DNA of 64,000 nt from Pelagibacteraceae bacterium AG-426-L23. Lineage in GTDB: Bacteria > Pseudomonadota > Alphaproteobacteria > Pelagibacterales > Pelagibacteraceae. Positions 24,465 to 33,480 of the stretch are shown here, in pieces. The stretch's first letter is position 1. Each line of letters opens with the position of its first letter. The stretch lies in contig QCNU01000003.1 in NCBI GenBank assembly GCA_003213115.1, positions 1 to 64,000 on the forward strand, in the 5' to 3' direction. A program made the translations under genes and the position numbers. A model generated the notes under the pieces. The model was not told the origin of the DNA and ran no database searches. It saw only the letters and a program-made list of their open reading frames with translations.

Positions 24465-25211
24465 TTAGTATGTTGCTCTGCCTCCGCTTATGTCAAAAAT
24501 AGCACCAGTAGAAAATGAATTCTCCTCACTAGACAACCATGTTACCATAGAAGCAAGTTCGTCTAACTCTAGGTATCTATTTCTAGGAACTTTTGAAAGC
24601 ATGAAGTTTACGTGTTTTTCGGTCATTTGTTTTAAAATTCTAGTATTTGCTGTTGTTGGTGTTATAGCATTAACCGCTATATTTTTGTCTGCTAATTCTT
24701 TTCCTAAAGATTTAGTCAATCCTATTACACCAGCCTTAGCTGAACTATAGGCACCTGCGTTAGCATTTCCCTCTTTTCCAGATATCGAAGCAACATTTAC
24801 AATTCTTCCATAATTATTTTTAATCATAACTGGAACTATTGCTTTACAACAATAAAATGTGCCTAGTAAATTTATATCCATTACCTTCTTCCATTCATCT
24901 ACTGGGTAATCCCAAACTGTAGCGTTCTTTCCAGTAATTCCTGCGTTATTAATTAATATATCAATTTTTTTTTTATTTGATATTTCATTCACATGATTTT
25001 GGACATCTTCAAATTTAGTTATATCCAATATATTAAAAGAAATTTTTTTATCTTTATTTTGATCTACGATTTTTTGGGTTTCCGCTTTATCAATATCCCA
25101 AATGATAACTTCAGCTCCAGAGTCTAAAAACTTTTTTGTAATCGCTAATCCAAAACCTTGTGCGCCACCAGTAACAATAGCAACCTTCCCGCTTAAATCG
25201 TATTTGTTCAT
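24465..25211 (-). CDS. Short-chain dehydrogenase (HpsO/HpsP-like candidate)
   Basis: The 248-residue classical SDR has TGGAQGFGLA cofactor loop, NNAG at about residue 90, VASISG with the catalytic Ser, and YSSAKAG with the Tyr/Lys pair. The C terminus ISGGRATY is canonical. Its start overlaps the end of the HpsN-type gene by 4 nt. In dihydroxypropanesulfonate (DHPS) degradation clusters, two SDRs (HpsO, HpsP) work with HpsN to interconvert the DHPS enantiomers. The position supports such a role, but the family is too broad for the substrate to be read from sequence. Confidence 0.8.
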   Translation of the reverse strand: MNKYDLSGKVAIVTGGAQGFGLAITKKFLDSGAEVIIWDIDKAETQKIVDQNKDKKISFNILDITKFEDVQNHVNEISNKKKIDILINNAGITGKNATVWDYPVDEWKKVMDINLLGTFYCCKAIVPVMIKNNYGRIVNVASISGKEGNANAGAYSSAKAGVIGLTKSLGKELADKNIAVNAITPTTANTRILKQMTEKHVNFMLSKVPRNRYLELDELASMVTWLSSEENSFSTGAIFDISGGRATY

Positions 25212-26497
25212 TTATTTGAAAAGCCGTATTTTCTAAGTCTAATGTCTGCTGTTCTAGCATGAGCTTCCATTCCTTCAGCTCTCCCAAGTCGTGCAGCAGT
25301 TGCGCCTACTACTTTTGTAGCTTCTTTAGTCATCCTTTGAAAAGTTAAAGTTTTAATGAATTTTCCGACAAAAAGTCCGCCTGTATATCTCCCGCCTCCT
25401 TTTGTAGGAAGAATATGATTTGTTCCAGAGCACTTATCTCCATAAGCAACTGTAGTCTCTTCTCCTAAAAACAATGATCCATAATTTCTTAATCTTTTTA
25501 ACCACCAATCTAAATTTTCAGCATGAACCTCTAAATGTTCAGAAGCATATTTATCGCTGACCTCAGCCATTTCTTCATTAGTATCGCAAAGTATTATTTC
25601 ACCGTAATCTTTCCAAGCTTCCGTAGCATTGACTTTTGCTAACTCTGGTAATTCATTTATTAATTCAGGAATTCTTTTCATGCAGTAATCAGCTAGTGAT
25701 TTATCTGTAGTAAAAAGCCAACCAGGGGAATTATATCCATGTTCTAACTGACCAACAATATCAACTGCTACTATCTCTTTGTCGGCAGACTTATCAGCTA
25801 TAATTGCAATTTCAGTTGGTCCTGCGAACTGGTCTATACCTACTTTTCCATAAACTATTCTTTTTGCTTCTGCTACATATTGATTTCCAGCTCCAACAAG
25901 GAAATCAACTGGTGGATTATTGAAACAACCGTGAGTTAATGAACCTATTGCAGCTACGCCACCTAAATTCATTATTATATCAGCACCACAATGATTAGCG
26001 GCAAAAATAATTCCTGGATTTGCTCCGTCTTTGTCTTTTGGTGGACTTGCACAAATAATTGTCTTAACACCTGCTACTTTTGCAGGAGTAATTGCCATAA
26101 CTGCTGAAGATATGTGTGCATAACGCCCTCCTGGTATATAACATCCAGCGGTATCAACCGGTATCAATCTTTGTCCTGCAAATAACCCTTTCGATAATTC
26201 AACTTCAAAATCATTATTCATGCTTTTTAATTGATGTTCGGCAAATTTTCTAATTCTCTCGTGGGCAAACTTTACGTCATCTTTAGTTTTTTGATCAACT
26301 TTCTTAATCGCTTCCTCAATTTTATCCTTTGAAACGATTACTTCTCCCTCGTATTTATCAAATTTTTTATTTAACTCTTTTAACGATTCTTCTTTTCTTT
26401 TTGCAATATCGTTAAGAATATCTTGCACTGCTGCTTGAGTTTTATGATCATCCGTTTCCGGAGTTTTAGCTGCTTTTTTAATATATTTAACTGCCAT
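25208..26497 (-). CDS. hpsN: HpsN-type sulfopropanediol 3-dehydrogenase (HisD-like)
   Basis: The 429-residue histidinol-dehydrogenase-fold protein has metal ligands Q250, H253, D354 and H413, and a catalytic E320-H321 pair. Several stretches match my memory of HpsN rather than biosynthetic HisD: GCYIPGGRYAHISSA, SPGWLFTTDKSLAD, EVHAENLDWWL, GGRYTGGLFVGKFIKTLTF and EGMEAHARTADIR. HpsN oxidises (R)-2,3-dihydroxypropane-1-sulfonate to (R)-sulfolactate with two NAD. It sits at the end of a TRAP importer (11-nt overlap with dctM) and before an SDR, the arrangement expected for a DHPS cluster. No other his genes are adjacent. Confidence 0.88.
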   Translation of the reverse strand: MAVKYIKKAAKTPETDDHKTQAAVQDILNDIAKRKEESLKELNKKFDKYEGEVIVSKDKIEEAIKKVDQKTKDDVKFAHERIRKFAEHQLKSMNNDFEVELSKGLFAGQRLIPVDTAGCYIPGGRYAHISSAVMAITPAKVAGVKTIICASPPKDKDGANPGIIFAANHCGADIIMNLGGVAAIGSLTHGCFNNPPVDFLVGAGNQYVAEAKRIVYGKVGIDQFAGPTEIAIIADKSADKEIVAVDIVGQLEHGYNSPGWLFTTDKSLADYCMKRIPELINELPELAKVNATEAWKDYGEIILCDTNEEMAEVSDKYASEHLEVHAENLDWWLKRLRNYGSLFLGEETTVAYGDKCSGTNHILPTKGGGRYTGGLFVGKFIKTLTFQRMTKEATKVVGATAARLGRAEGMEAHARTADIRLRKYGFSNK

Positions 26498-27821
26498 AAA
26501 GTAAAGTTGGTAACCACAATGCTATTTGTGGAAATACTACTATTAATACTAATCCAATAATTTGCAATACCATAAATTGCATCATACCGTAATAAATATC
26601 TTTTAAATCCCACTCAGGTACTACACCTTTTAAAAAATATGCTGAAAGCGCGACAGGAGGAGATAGCCAGGCGGTTTGTAGATTGACGGCAACCAATATG
26701 GCAAACCAAGTTAAATTAAAACCTAATGCTTCTACTAATGGTAAAATAATTGGTATAATAATCATAACAATTGGTACCCATTCTAAAGGCCAACCTAATA
26801 AGAATATCATAGCCATTATCATAGCTAGGATAAGATATTTATTCATTTCTAATCCAAGTAGGAATTCAGTCAATAGTGTTGGTGTTCCCAGTCTTGCGAA
26901 TACTGCTCCAAAGAAATTTGATGCAGCAACTAAAACCATTATTAACGCAGTTATCTCTAAAGTTTTAACTAAAGCTTCTTGTAATTTTGGTAATGTTAAT
27001 TTCTTGTATGCAAGAGATAAAAGTAGTGCGCCCATAGCTCCACATCCAGCTGCTTCTGTAGGAGTTGCAAATCCAAATAAAATACTTCCAAGTGCTGCAA
27101 AAACTAAAGCTGCTGGTGGTACTAATCCAAGGAAAAATTCAACCCATACTTTTGACATGCTAGTAGCATGCATATCTTTAGGTAAAGGAGGACCTAATTT
27201 TGGATCCATCATACATCTTATTGTAGTGTAGGCTGCATATAAAGTTGCAAGAAGAATTCCTGGAAATATTGCTGCAGCAAATAAATCAATTACTGGAATT
27301 TCCATTATTGGCCCCATAACTACAAGCATAATGCTCGGGGGTATTAAAATACCAAGAGTCCCTCCAGCAGTAATTGTTCCTGCTGCTAATCTTACATTAT
27401 AACCAGATCTATTCATTGATTTAGCTGCCATGATTCCTAAAATTGTTACAGAGGCTCCAACTATTCCTGTTGCAGCTGCAAATATTACTGAAACAAATAA
27501 AACAGCATAGTAAAGTGATCCTCTAACTCTTGCCAACATTAGTTGGAATGCAGAAAACAGTCTCTCCATTAATCCAGCTTGCTCCATCATAATTCCCATA
27601 AAGACAAAGAGCGGGACGGCAGCGAGAGTCTGTTCTGTCATCACCATCGAGAACTGTAAGGTCATTAAATAAAAAACAAGTTTACCAAATCCTAAATATC
27701 CAAAAACAAATCCTAAAAATATAAGAGTAAAAGATATTGGAAACCCTACAAATATTGCAAATAACATCACACCAACTAAAATAAAGCCAAGAATAGCTGG
27801 ATCAATTAATTCGGCGATCAT
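26487..27821 (-). CDS. dctM: TRAP transporter large membrane subunit (DctM/HpsM-like)
   Basis: The 444-residue protein has about 12-13 hydrophobic helices and belongs to the DctM family of sodium-coupled importers. Conserved stretches include GFPISFTLIFLGF, PLFVFMGIMMEQAG, GIVGASVTILGIM, GGTLGILIPPSIMLV and FGFATPTEAAGCGAMGA. It forms the translocation channel with DctQ (4-nt overlap). It overlaps hpsN by 11 nt, which ties the transporter to sulfonate catabolism. DHPS is the likely cargo, with isethionate as the alternative. Confidence 0.93.
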   Translation of the reverse strand: MIAELIDPAILGFILVGVMLFAIFVGFPISFTLIFLGFVFGYLGFGKLVFYLMTLQFSMVMTEQTLAAVPLFVFMGIMMEQAGLMERLFSAFQLMLARVRGSLYYAVLFVSVIFAAATGIVGASVTILGIMAAKSMNRSGYNVRLAAGTITAGGTLGILIPPSIMLVVMGPIMEIPVIDLFAAAIFPGILLATLYAAYTTIRCMMDPKLGPPLPKDMHATSMSKVWVEFFLGLVPPAALVFAALGSILFGFATPTEAAGCGAMGALLLSLAYKKLTLPKLQEALVKTLEITALIMVLVAASNFFGAVFARLGTPTLLTEFLLGLEMNKYLILAMIMAMIFLLGWPLEWVPIVMIIIPIILPLVEALGFNLTWFAILVAVNLQTAWLSPPVALSAYFLKGVVPEWDLKDIYYGMMQFMVLQIIGLVLIVVFPQIALWLPTLLYGS

Positions 27822-28432
27822 TTAGTATCTCCTGGCCACTCACCTTTTTTTGATGCCCAGTAACTTTTAAGTAATTCTGAAACACCTTGAACAAGAAGAA
27901 GTATAATTCCTATAAGTAAGCAACTTTTGATTGGCCACATATATGGCATCCAAGTTGTATCCATTCCTCTTTCACCTCTTTGTATTGACTCACCTACATA
28001 ACCAATAGTCATGTAAAGAAAAACTAATAATCCTGGAAAATAAAATAAAATGTATAACCAAAAATCAATTAATCCTTGGTTTTTAATTTTGAAGTTTCTG
28101 TATAAAAAATCTGCTCTTATATGAACTCCTCTAGAAAGTGCATAGCCTGCACCTAACATAAACAAAGCGCCATATAAAAAACGACTTATATCGTAAGCCC
28201 AAATAGTGGGAGCTAAAAATAACTTTCTCATTATAACTTCATAAGTCATTGCAAAAATTAAAGGCATAAGTATCCAGCAAACTATATTTCCTACCCACTT
28301 ACTGAATTTATCTATTGATGTAATTGTTTTAGCCATCCAAGAAGGCATATCAGCGGGCATTTTTCCTGATCCGCCACGTCTTTCGGCTATCATTTCATCT
28401 GAAATATCTAATTTTGATTGTTTGTTACTCAT
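27818..28432 (-). CDS. dctQ: TRAP transporter small membrane subunit (DctQ/HpsL-like)
   Basis: The 204-residue protein has four membrane helices preceded by a polar N-terminal region of about 40 residues. YEVIMRKLFLAPTIWAYDISRF and GGA-type GAGYALSRGVHIRADFLYR are typical of the DctQ family. It partners the large subunit directly downstream. A hairpin in the 65-nt gap separates it from the binding-protein gene. Confidence 0.9.
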   Translation of the reverse strand: MSNKQSKLDISDEMIAERRGGSGKMPADMPSWMAKTITSIDKFSKWVGNIVCWILMPLIFAMTYEVIMRKLFLAPTIWAYDISRFLYGALFMLGAGYALSRGVHIRADFLYRNFKIKNQGLIDFWLYILFYFPGLLVFLYMTIGYVGESIQRGERGMDTTWMPYMWPIKSCLLIGIILLLVQGVSELLKSYWASKKGEWPGDTK

Positions 28433-28450
28433 AATTAATTCTAAAAAATT

Positions 28451-28475
28451 AGAGCGGACTTTAAAAGTCCGCTCT
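28451..28475 (-). terminator. Intercistronic hairpin between dctP and dctQ
   Basis: A perfect 10-bp stem (28451-28460 with 28466-28475, five G/C pairs) has a 5-nt loop. On the minus strand, the direction of transcription, it is followed by a short T-run starting two bases beyond the stem. It would attenuate expression of the membrane subunits and stabilise the abundant dctP message. The tauA-tauB gap uses the same arrangement. Confidence 0.75.
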
Positions 28476-28497
28476 AAAGATGTTTTAATTTAATTTA

Positions 28498-29592
28498 TTA
28501 CTTTAATGTCGCTGCGTGAGCCATACCTAGCTTAGCATTTGACATTTGAGCTCCTGCCCAGAAAGGAACAGCAATATCAGCAAACTCTTTCATTGAATCA
28601 TATACTTCTGCAAAAAATTTATTTTTTTGTGCGTTTGAATTCAAAGTTTTCTTTGCTGCTGCCATATATTCCTTAAAGTAGTCAGTTGGAGTATCTTCAA
28701 GAATTACTCCGTGCTTAGTAGTTAACTCTCTTAAAGCTTTTCCATTTTCATAGATTCTATAGCTTAGAGATTTAGCTAATGAAGCATTAGCAGCTACCTC
28801 AAGAGATTTTTTCTCATGAGCAGTCATTTTTTTATAAGTTTTTCCAGTAATATAAAAATCAGCATTTACCACTACTTGGTGTAAACCTTGTAGGTAATAG
28901 TGTTTTAATACCTTTTGAAAACCAAATGTTAAATCTGGTTTAGGGCAACACCACTCTGCTGCATCGATTGTACCTGCTTGAAGAGCTGGTAGAATATCTC
29001 CACCACCCATTGCTACAGATGCGATACCGATATCTTTATATGTTTGACCAGGTATTCCTGGAGGTGTTCTGAATTTATATTTTCTAAAGTCGGCCATATT
29101 TTTAATTGGTTTAGGAAACCATCCTAAAGCCTCAGGTCCAACTGGTTGAAGCATAAATCCTTTAATGTCTCTTCCCATTTCTTTCCAAAGTCGATCGTAT
29201 AATTCTTTACCACCGCCGTATTGGAACCAAGATAAGAAGGCTAAGTTATCTATACCAACTCCACCACCTGCTACTGGAGATCCAAATAACATAGCTGCTG
29301 GATGATCGCCTGACCAATAGTGTGTCCAAGCAAATCCGCAGTCGATTAATCCTTTGTCTACTGCATCAAGTGTCTCTTTTACTCCTACAACAGCTCCAGC
29401 CGGTAAAATTTCAAATTTTAACGAACCATCAGTTAGCGCTGTTACAGTGTCAGTAAAGTCCTTCAACATTTTAACTTCATCAGCTTTAGTGTTTAGAACG
29501 GTCTGACATTTTAACGTTTTAGCGTTAGCGGTAGTCATCGAAAAACCAATAAATACAGCTAAACTTAAAACAACAGTTAATAATTTTTTCAT
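28498..29592 (-). CDS. dctP: TRAP transporter substrate-binding protein (DctP/HpsK-like)
   Basis: The 364-residue periplasmic protein has a signal peptide (residues 1-24, ANAKT). DctP-family stretches are AVVGVKETLDAVDKGLIDCG, QPVGPEALGWFPKPI, KYKFRTPPGIPGQTYKDIG, ALQAGTIDAAEWCCP and LKHYYLQGLHQVV. The conserved Arg of KFRTPP normally binds an anionic ligand, which fits a sulfonate. It is the first gene of the minus-strand DHPS-type operon and is divergent (138 nt) from the GMC oxidoreductase gene. Confidence 0.92.
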   Translation of the reverse strand: MKKLLTVVLSLAVFIGFSMTTANAKTLKCQTVLNTKADEVKMLKDFTDTVTALTDGSLKFEILPAGAVVGVKETLDAVDKGLIDCGFAWTHYWSGDHPAAMLFGSPVAGGGVGIDNLAFLSWFQYGGGKELYDRLWKEMGRDIKGFMLQPVGPEALGWFPKPIKNMADFRKYKFRTPPGIPGQTYKDIGIASVAMGGGDILPALQAGTIDAAEWCCPKPDLTFGFQKVLKHYYLQGLHQVVVNADFYITGKTYKKMTAHEKKSLEVAANASLAKSLSYRIYENGKALRELTTKHGVILEDTPTDYFKEYMAAAKKTLNSNAQKNKFFAEVYDSMKEFADIAVPFWAGAQMSNAKLGMAHAATLK

Positions 29593-29730
29593 TATTCCCC
29601 CGTTTAATTATTGATAATTGAAGAATTAAACCTCTTTAAAATTTTAGAGTCAAACAATAGTATTTAAACTACAGGTTGAATTTCATACATTGGCAATTAT
29701 ATGTTTTAGACCTATAACATATAATTGTTC

Positions 29731-31350
29731 ATGGAAAATTTTGATTTTATAATAATTGGTGCAGGCTCGGCTGGATGTGTTTTGGCTAACCGCTTAACTG
29801 CCGATGATAAATGTAAAGTTCTTTTATTAGAAGCAGGAGGAAAAGATAATTACCCTTGGATACATATTCCAGTTGGCTATTACAAAACAATGCATAATCC
29901 AAAAGTAGACTGGTGTTTTCATACTGAAAAAGATGAAAGCATGAATAACAGATCAATTAGGTACCCAAGAGGGAAAACTTTAGGTGGAAGTTCTTCAATT
30001 AATGGGCTTTTATGGATTAGAGGTCAAAGTAACGATTATGATAATTGGAGACAAATGGGAAATAATGGATGGGGTTGGAATGATGTTCTTCCTTATTTTT
30101 TAAAATCAGAGAATAATGAGTTAGGTAAAAGTGAATTTCATAATGACAGCGGTCCAATTATGGTTTCAAACAAAAGAATAAATCTAAAAATGTTAGATGA
30201 GTTTCAAAATGCAGCCGAAGAATGCGGAATACAAAAAACAAATGATTTTAATACGGGAGATAATACTGGAATAGGTTTTTTTCAGTTTACAACTAATCAT
30301 AATAAATCTTTACTCAAATTGAGATGTAGTGCTGCTAAAGGATATTTAAGTCCAATTAAAAAAAGAAAAAATTTAAAAATAATAACTAATGCACACGTTC
30401 AAAAAATTAATTTTGAAGGTAGAAAAGCAGAGAGCGTTAGCTTTTATCAAGGAGATAAAATTTTTACTATTAAAGCAAGAAAAGAAGTAATTTTATCAGC
30501 AGGTTCAATAGGGTCTCCTCATATACTTCAGGTATCTGGAGTTGGAGACGCGAATAAACTTAAAAAAAACGGCATAAAAACTATTCATGAGTTAAAGGGG
30601 GTCGGCATGAACTTGCAAGACCATCTTATGTTCAGACCAGTTTACAAAGTAAAAAATTTAAAATCCTTAAATGGAAAAATAAATAGTTTACTGGGAAATT
30701 TTATGATTGGTTTAGAATATCTTTTCAAACAAAGTGGTCCAATGACAATGGGCGCGAGTCAAGTTTGTGGTTTTGCTAAAAGTGATCCTTCAAAGGAAAC
30801 TCCTAATTTACAATTTCATGTTCAACCAATAAGCACAGATATTCTTGGAGCTTCTAAATTACACGATTTCGATGGAATAACTCCAACAGTTGCTAATATT
30901 AGACCATCTAGTAGAGGTGAGATTTCAATAGTAAGTAGCGATAGTAGAATTAACCCAAAAATTAAAATGAATTACTTGTCTACACAAGATGATAGAATGG
31001 TTGCTGCTCAAGGTTTAAAATTAGTTAGAAAAATTATGCTTGAAACTGAAACTTTTAAAAAATATGAACCAGAAGAATATAGGCCAGGACTTCATATTAC
31101 AGATGATGAGGAGTTGGTAAAAGCTGGTAGTGACTTTACTCAAACTATTTTTCATCCGGTAGGGACATGTAAAATGGGCAAAGATGAAAATGCTGTTGTA
31201 AATGATAAGTTATATGTACATGGACTTCAAAATCTAAGAGTCATAGATGCATCGATAATGCCAAATATTACTTCGGGAAATACAAATGCTCCAACTATAA
31301 TGATTGCAGAAAAAGGTGCAGATTTTATTTTAAATAACCAAATCAAATGA
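29731..31350 (+). CDS. GMC-family FAD oxidoreductase, candidate isethionate (or choline-type) dehydrogenase
   Basis: The protein is 539 residues from the ATG at 29731; a TTG 6 nt upstream is less likely. The FAD-binding motif IIIGAGSAGCVLANRL is at the N terminus. The GMC signatures RGKTLGGSSSINGLLWIRGQ and LSAGSIGSPHILQVSGVG, the active-site HPVGTCKMG and the C-terminal NTNAPTIMIAEKGA are all present. The family includes choline dehydrogenase BetA and the isethionate dehydrogenase IseJ. The position next to a sulfonate TRAP operon in a genome segment with Xsc favours IseJ-like function, making sulfoacetaldehyde. Motifs alone cannot separate the two. No betaine aldehyde dehydrogenase gene is adjacent. 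Confidence 0.85.
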   Translation: MENFDFIIIGAGSAGCVLANRLTADDKCKVLLLEAGGKDNYPWIHIPVGYYKTMHNPKVDWCFHTEKDESMNNRSIRYPRGKTLGGSSSINGLLWIRGQSNDYDNWRQMGNNGWGWNDVLPYFLKSENNELGKSEFHNDSGPIMVSNKRINLKMLDEFQNAAEECGIQKTNDFNTGDNTGIGFFQFTTNHNKSLLKLRCSAAKGYLSPIKKRKNLKIITNAHVQKINFEGRKAESVSFYQGDKIFTIKARKEVILSAGSIGSPHILQVSGVGDANKLKKNGIKTIHELKGVGMNLQDHLMFRPVYKVKNLKSLNGKINSLLGNFMIGLEYLFKQSGPMTMGASQVCGFAKSDPSKETPNLQFHVQPISTDILGASKLHDFDGITPTVANIRPSSRGEISIVSSDSRINPKIKMNYLSTQDDRMVAAQGLKLVRKIMLETETFKKYEPEEYRPGLHITDDEELVKAGSDFTQTIFHPVGTCKMGKDENAVVNDKLYVHGLQNLRVIDASIMPNITSGNTNAPTIMIAEKGADFILNNQIK

Positions 31351-31919
31351 CAGAAGAATTTATAATTTTAATACAAATAATATTCATCGATTTAGTTTTA
31401 GCAGGTGACAATGCCATCATTATCGGAATGGTCGCATCAAAGTTTGATCAAGATAAACGAAAAAAAATAATTTTTTTTGGGATAGGTGCAGCAGTTATTT
31501 TAAGAATATTATTCACATTAATTACAACGTATTTATTAATGATAACTGGCTTAAGATTAATTGGAGGAATTTTACTACTCTACATATGTTACAAATTATA
31601 TGTAGATGTAATTAAAGGCCAAATTGAAAAGAAAGATATTAAAGTTGACAACAGCTCTTTTGGAAAAGCAATTTTTACAATAATTATGGCAGATGTAACA
31701 ATGAGTTTGGATAACGTATTAAGTGTTGCTGGAGCAGCAAAAGGACATTTTGTGCTTTTAATATTTGGACTAGCTTTGTCGATTGCTTTAATGGCTTTTG
31801 CAGCTAATCTTATAGCTAAATGGATTGAGAAATATAAATGGATTGGGTGGCTCGGTTTATTAGCTATACTATTAGTGGCTATAGATTTAATATACACTGA
31901 TCTTAAGTTGATTTTTTAA
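31347..31919 (+). CDS. TerC/YjbE-family integral membrane protein, putative metal exporter
   Basis: The 190-residue protein has about six helices. The family's paired acidic motifs are both in membrane helices: DLVLAGDNAIIIG near residues 15-27 and ADVTMSLDNVLSVAGAA near 113-129. TerC/Alx/YjbE proteins export manganese or related metals, often at the site of protein secretion. The gene overlaps the GMC gene by 4 nt and precedes an SDR by 2 nt, so it is in the same operon, although no link between function and neighbours is evident. Confidence 0.85.
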   Translation: MTEEFIILIQIIFIDLVLAGDNAIIIGMVASKFDQDKRKKIIFFGIGAAVILRILFTLITTYLLMITGLRLIGGILLLYICYKLYVDVIKGQIEKKDIKVDNSSFGKAIFTIIMADVTMSLDNVLSVAGAAKGHFVLLIFGLALSIALMAFAANLIAKWIEKYKWIGWLGLLAILLVAIDLIYTDLKLIF

Positions 31920-31921
31920 AT

Positions 31922-32689
31922 ATGTACTTAAAAAAATATAATTTAAAAGGCAAATATTCTCTAGTAACAGGAGCAGGTAAAGGTTTAGGTCGGGCATGTG
32001 CAATAGCTTTAGCTGAAGCAGGATCAAATCTTATATTAATCAGTCGAACAAAAAAAGATTTGGACGCAGTTGCAAAAATAGCAAAAAAACATAAAGTTAA
32101 ATGTAAAACTTATGTTTGTGATTTAACTAATTACCTTCAATTAAAACAAGTAATAAATAGTCAACAAAGAATCGATGTTTTGATTAATAACGCAGGAACA
32201 AATATTCCAGAACATTTTTTAAAAATCCGTAAACAAGACATGGAAAAAGTAGTTAAGATAAATACTATTGCTGCTTTCAATGTTGCTAATTTAGTAGCTT
32301 TAAAAATGGTTCAAACAAAAAATAGAAAAAAGAATGGTGGTGCAATAGTTAATATGTCTTCTCAAATGGGGCATGTAGGAGGTCCTATTAGAAGTGTTTA
32401 TAATATGACGAAATTTGGTATTGAAGGATTAACAAAAGGTATGGCAATAGATTTAGCTAAATACAATATAAGAGTTAATAGCATTGCTCCTACATTTGTA
32501 GTAACTCCAATGACAAAAAAATTTTTCAAAAATAAAAATTTTAGGAAAGAAGTTTTAGGTAATATTCCTCTAGGGAGATATGCAGAACTGCCTGAAATAT
32601 CATCTGCTGCAGTTTTTCTAGCTTCAGATGCTGCTTCAATGATAACTGGAACTTCTTTATTAGTAGATGGCGGATGGACAGCAAGATAG
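31922..32689 (+). CDS. Short-chain dehydrogenase/reductase
   Basis: The 255-residue classical SDR has VTGAGKGLGRACAIALAEAG, NNAG at about residue 90, MSSQMG with the catalytic Ser, YNMTKFGIEGLTKGMA with the Tyr/Lys pair and a DGGWTAR ending. It resembles gluconate 5-dehydrogenase or 3-oxoacyl reductase-type enzymes. It lies in the plus-strand operon started by the GMC oxidoreductase and could act on a related alcohol or on DHPS (an HpsO/P alternative to the SDR at 24465). The substrate is unknown. It overlaps the M23 gene by 16 nt. Confidence 0.8.
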   Translation: MYLKKYNLKGKYSLVTGAGKGLGRACAIALAEAGSNLILISRTKKDLDAVAKIAKKHKVKCKTYVCDLTNYLQLKQVINSQQRIDVLINNAGTNIPEHFLKIRKQDMEKVVKINTIAAFNVANLVALKMVQTKNRKKNGGAIVNMSSQMGHVGGPIRSVYNMTKFGIEGLTKGMAIDLAKYNIRVNSIAPTFVVTPMTKKFFKNKNFRKEVLGNIPLGRYAELPEISSAAVFLASDAASMITGTSLLVDGGWTAR

Positions 32690-33480
32690 TAAGATATATT
32701 TTAATAACCTTTTTTATAAGTTTTGAGGTTTCCGCACTAGAATTTAATGGAAAATTTATTCAAGGTCATTTTATTATTGGGAAAACAGAACCAAAATCTA
32801 AAATATGGATAGATAAAAAAAAAGTTAAAGTAACAGATGATGGGTATTTTGCATTCGGTATAGGTAGAGATCAAAAATATGACATTATAATTACTCATGA
32901 ATTTAATGGTAAAAAGCAAAAAATATTAAAAAAAGTTCAAAAAAGAAAATATAAGATTCAAAAAATAGACGGACTTCCAGAAAAAAAGGTTACACCGCCA
33001 AAAGAAGTCTACGAAAGGATAAAGAAAGAAAATAAAATTATATCTGATGCTCGAGCTATAGAGAGTAATTTAACATTTTTTAAAAAAAAATTTATACCAC
33101 CTCTTGAAAACGCGATAATAACTGGCGTATATGGGAGTCAAAGAATTTTAAATGGAAAACCTAAATGGCCTCATTATGGAATTGATTTTGCTGCAAAAGA
33201 AGGGACAAAAATAAAAGCCATGTTGGATGGAACTGCAACAATGGTTGAAAGCGATTTGTTTTACACAGGAGGCACTCTAATTTTTGATCATGGTCATGGA
33301 ATTTCAACATTATATATGCATATGCAAAAAATATTTGTTAAAAAGGGACAAAAAGTAAAACAAGGTGATGTGATTGGCACAGTAGGTTCTACTGGTAGAT
33401 CTACAGGTGCACACTTAGATGTAAGATTAAATTGGTTTGGTGTTAGATTAGATCCTGCAACAGTTTTAAACATTAAATGA
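32674..33480 (+). CDS. M23 family peptidoglycan endopeptidase (secreted)
   Basis: The 268-residue protein has a hydrophobic signal sequence at about residues 6-21. A middle Lys-rich beta region follows, then a C-terminal LytM/M23 domain. Zinc ligands are the His and Asp of HYGIDFAA and the second His of the HLDV motif; the catalytic His is probably in LYMHMQ. VKQGDVIGTVGSTGRSTGAHL is typical. It would cleave peptidoglycan cross-links in the periplasm. Start and end overlap its neighbours by 16 and 4 nt. Confidence 0.9.
   Translation: MDSKIVRYILITFFISFEVSALEFNGKFIQGHFIIGKTEPKSKIWIDKKKVKVTDDGYFAFGIGRDQKYDIIITHEFNGKKQKILKKVQKRKYKIQKIDGLPEKKVTPPKEVYERIKKENKIISDARAIESNLTFFKKKFIPPLENAIITGVYGSQRILNGKPKWPHYGIDFAAKEGTKIKAMLDGTATMVESDLFYTGGTLIFDHGHGISTLYMHMQKIFVKKGQKVKQGDVIGTVGSTGRSTGAHLDVRLNWFGVRLDPATVLNIK

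Noticed and set aside
25208..26497. Biosynthetic histidinol dehydrogenase
   Set aside because: Its motifs and neighbours agree with HpsN, it is coupled to a TRAP importer, and no his genes are adjacent.
26683..27231. Plus-strand open frame inside dctM
   Set aside because: It is antisense to a clear DctM gene, has no start context and no recognisable motif.
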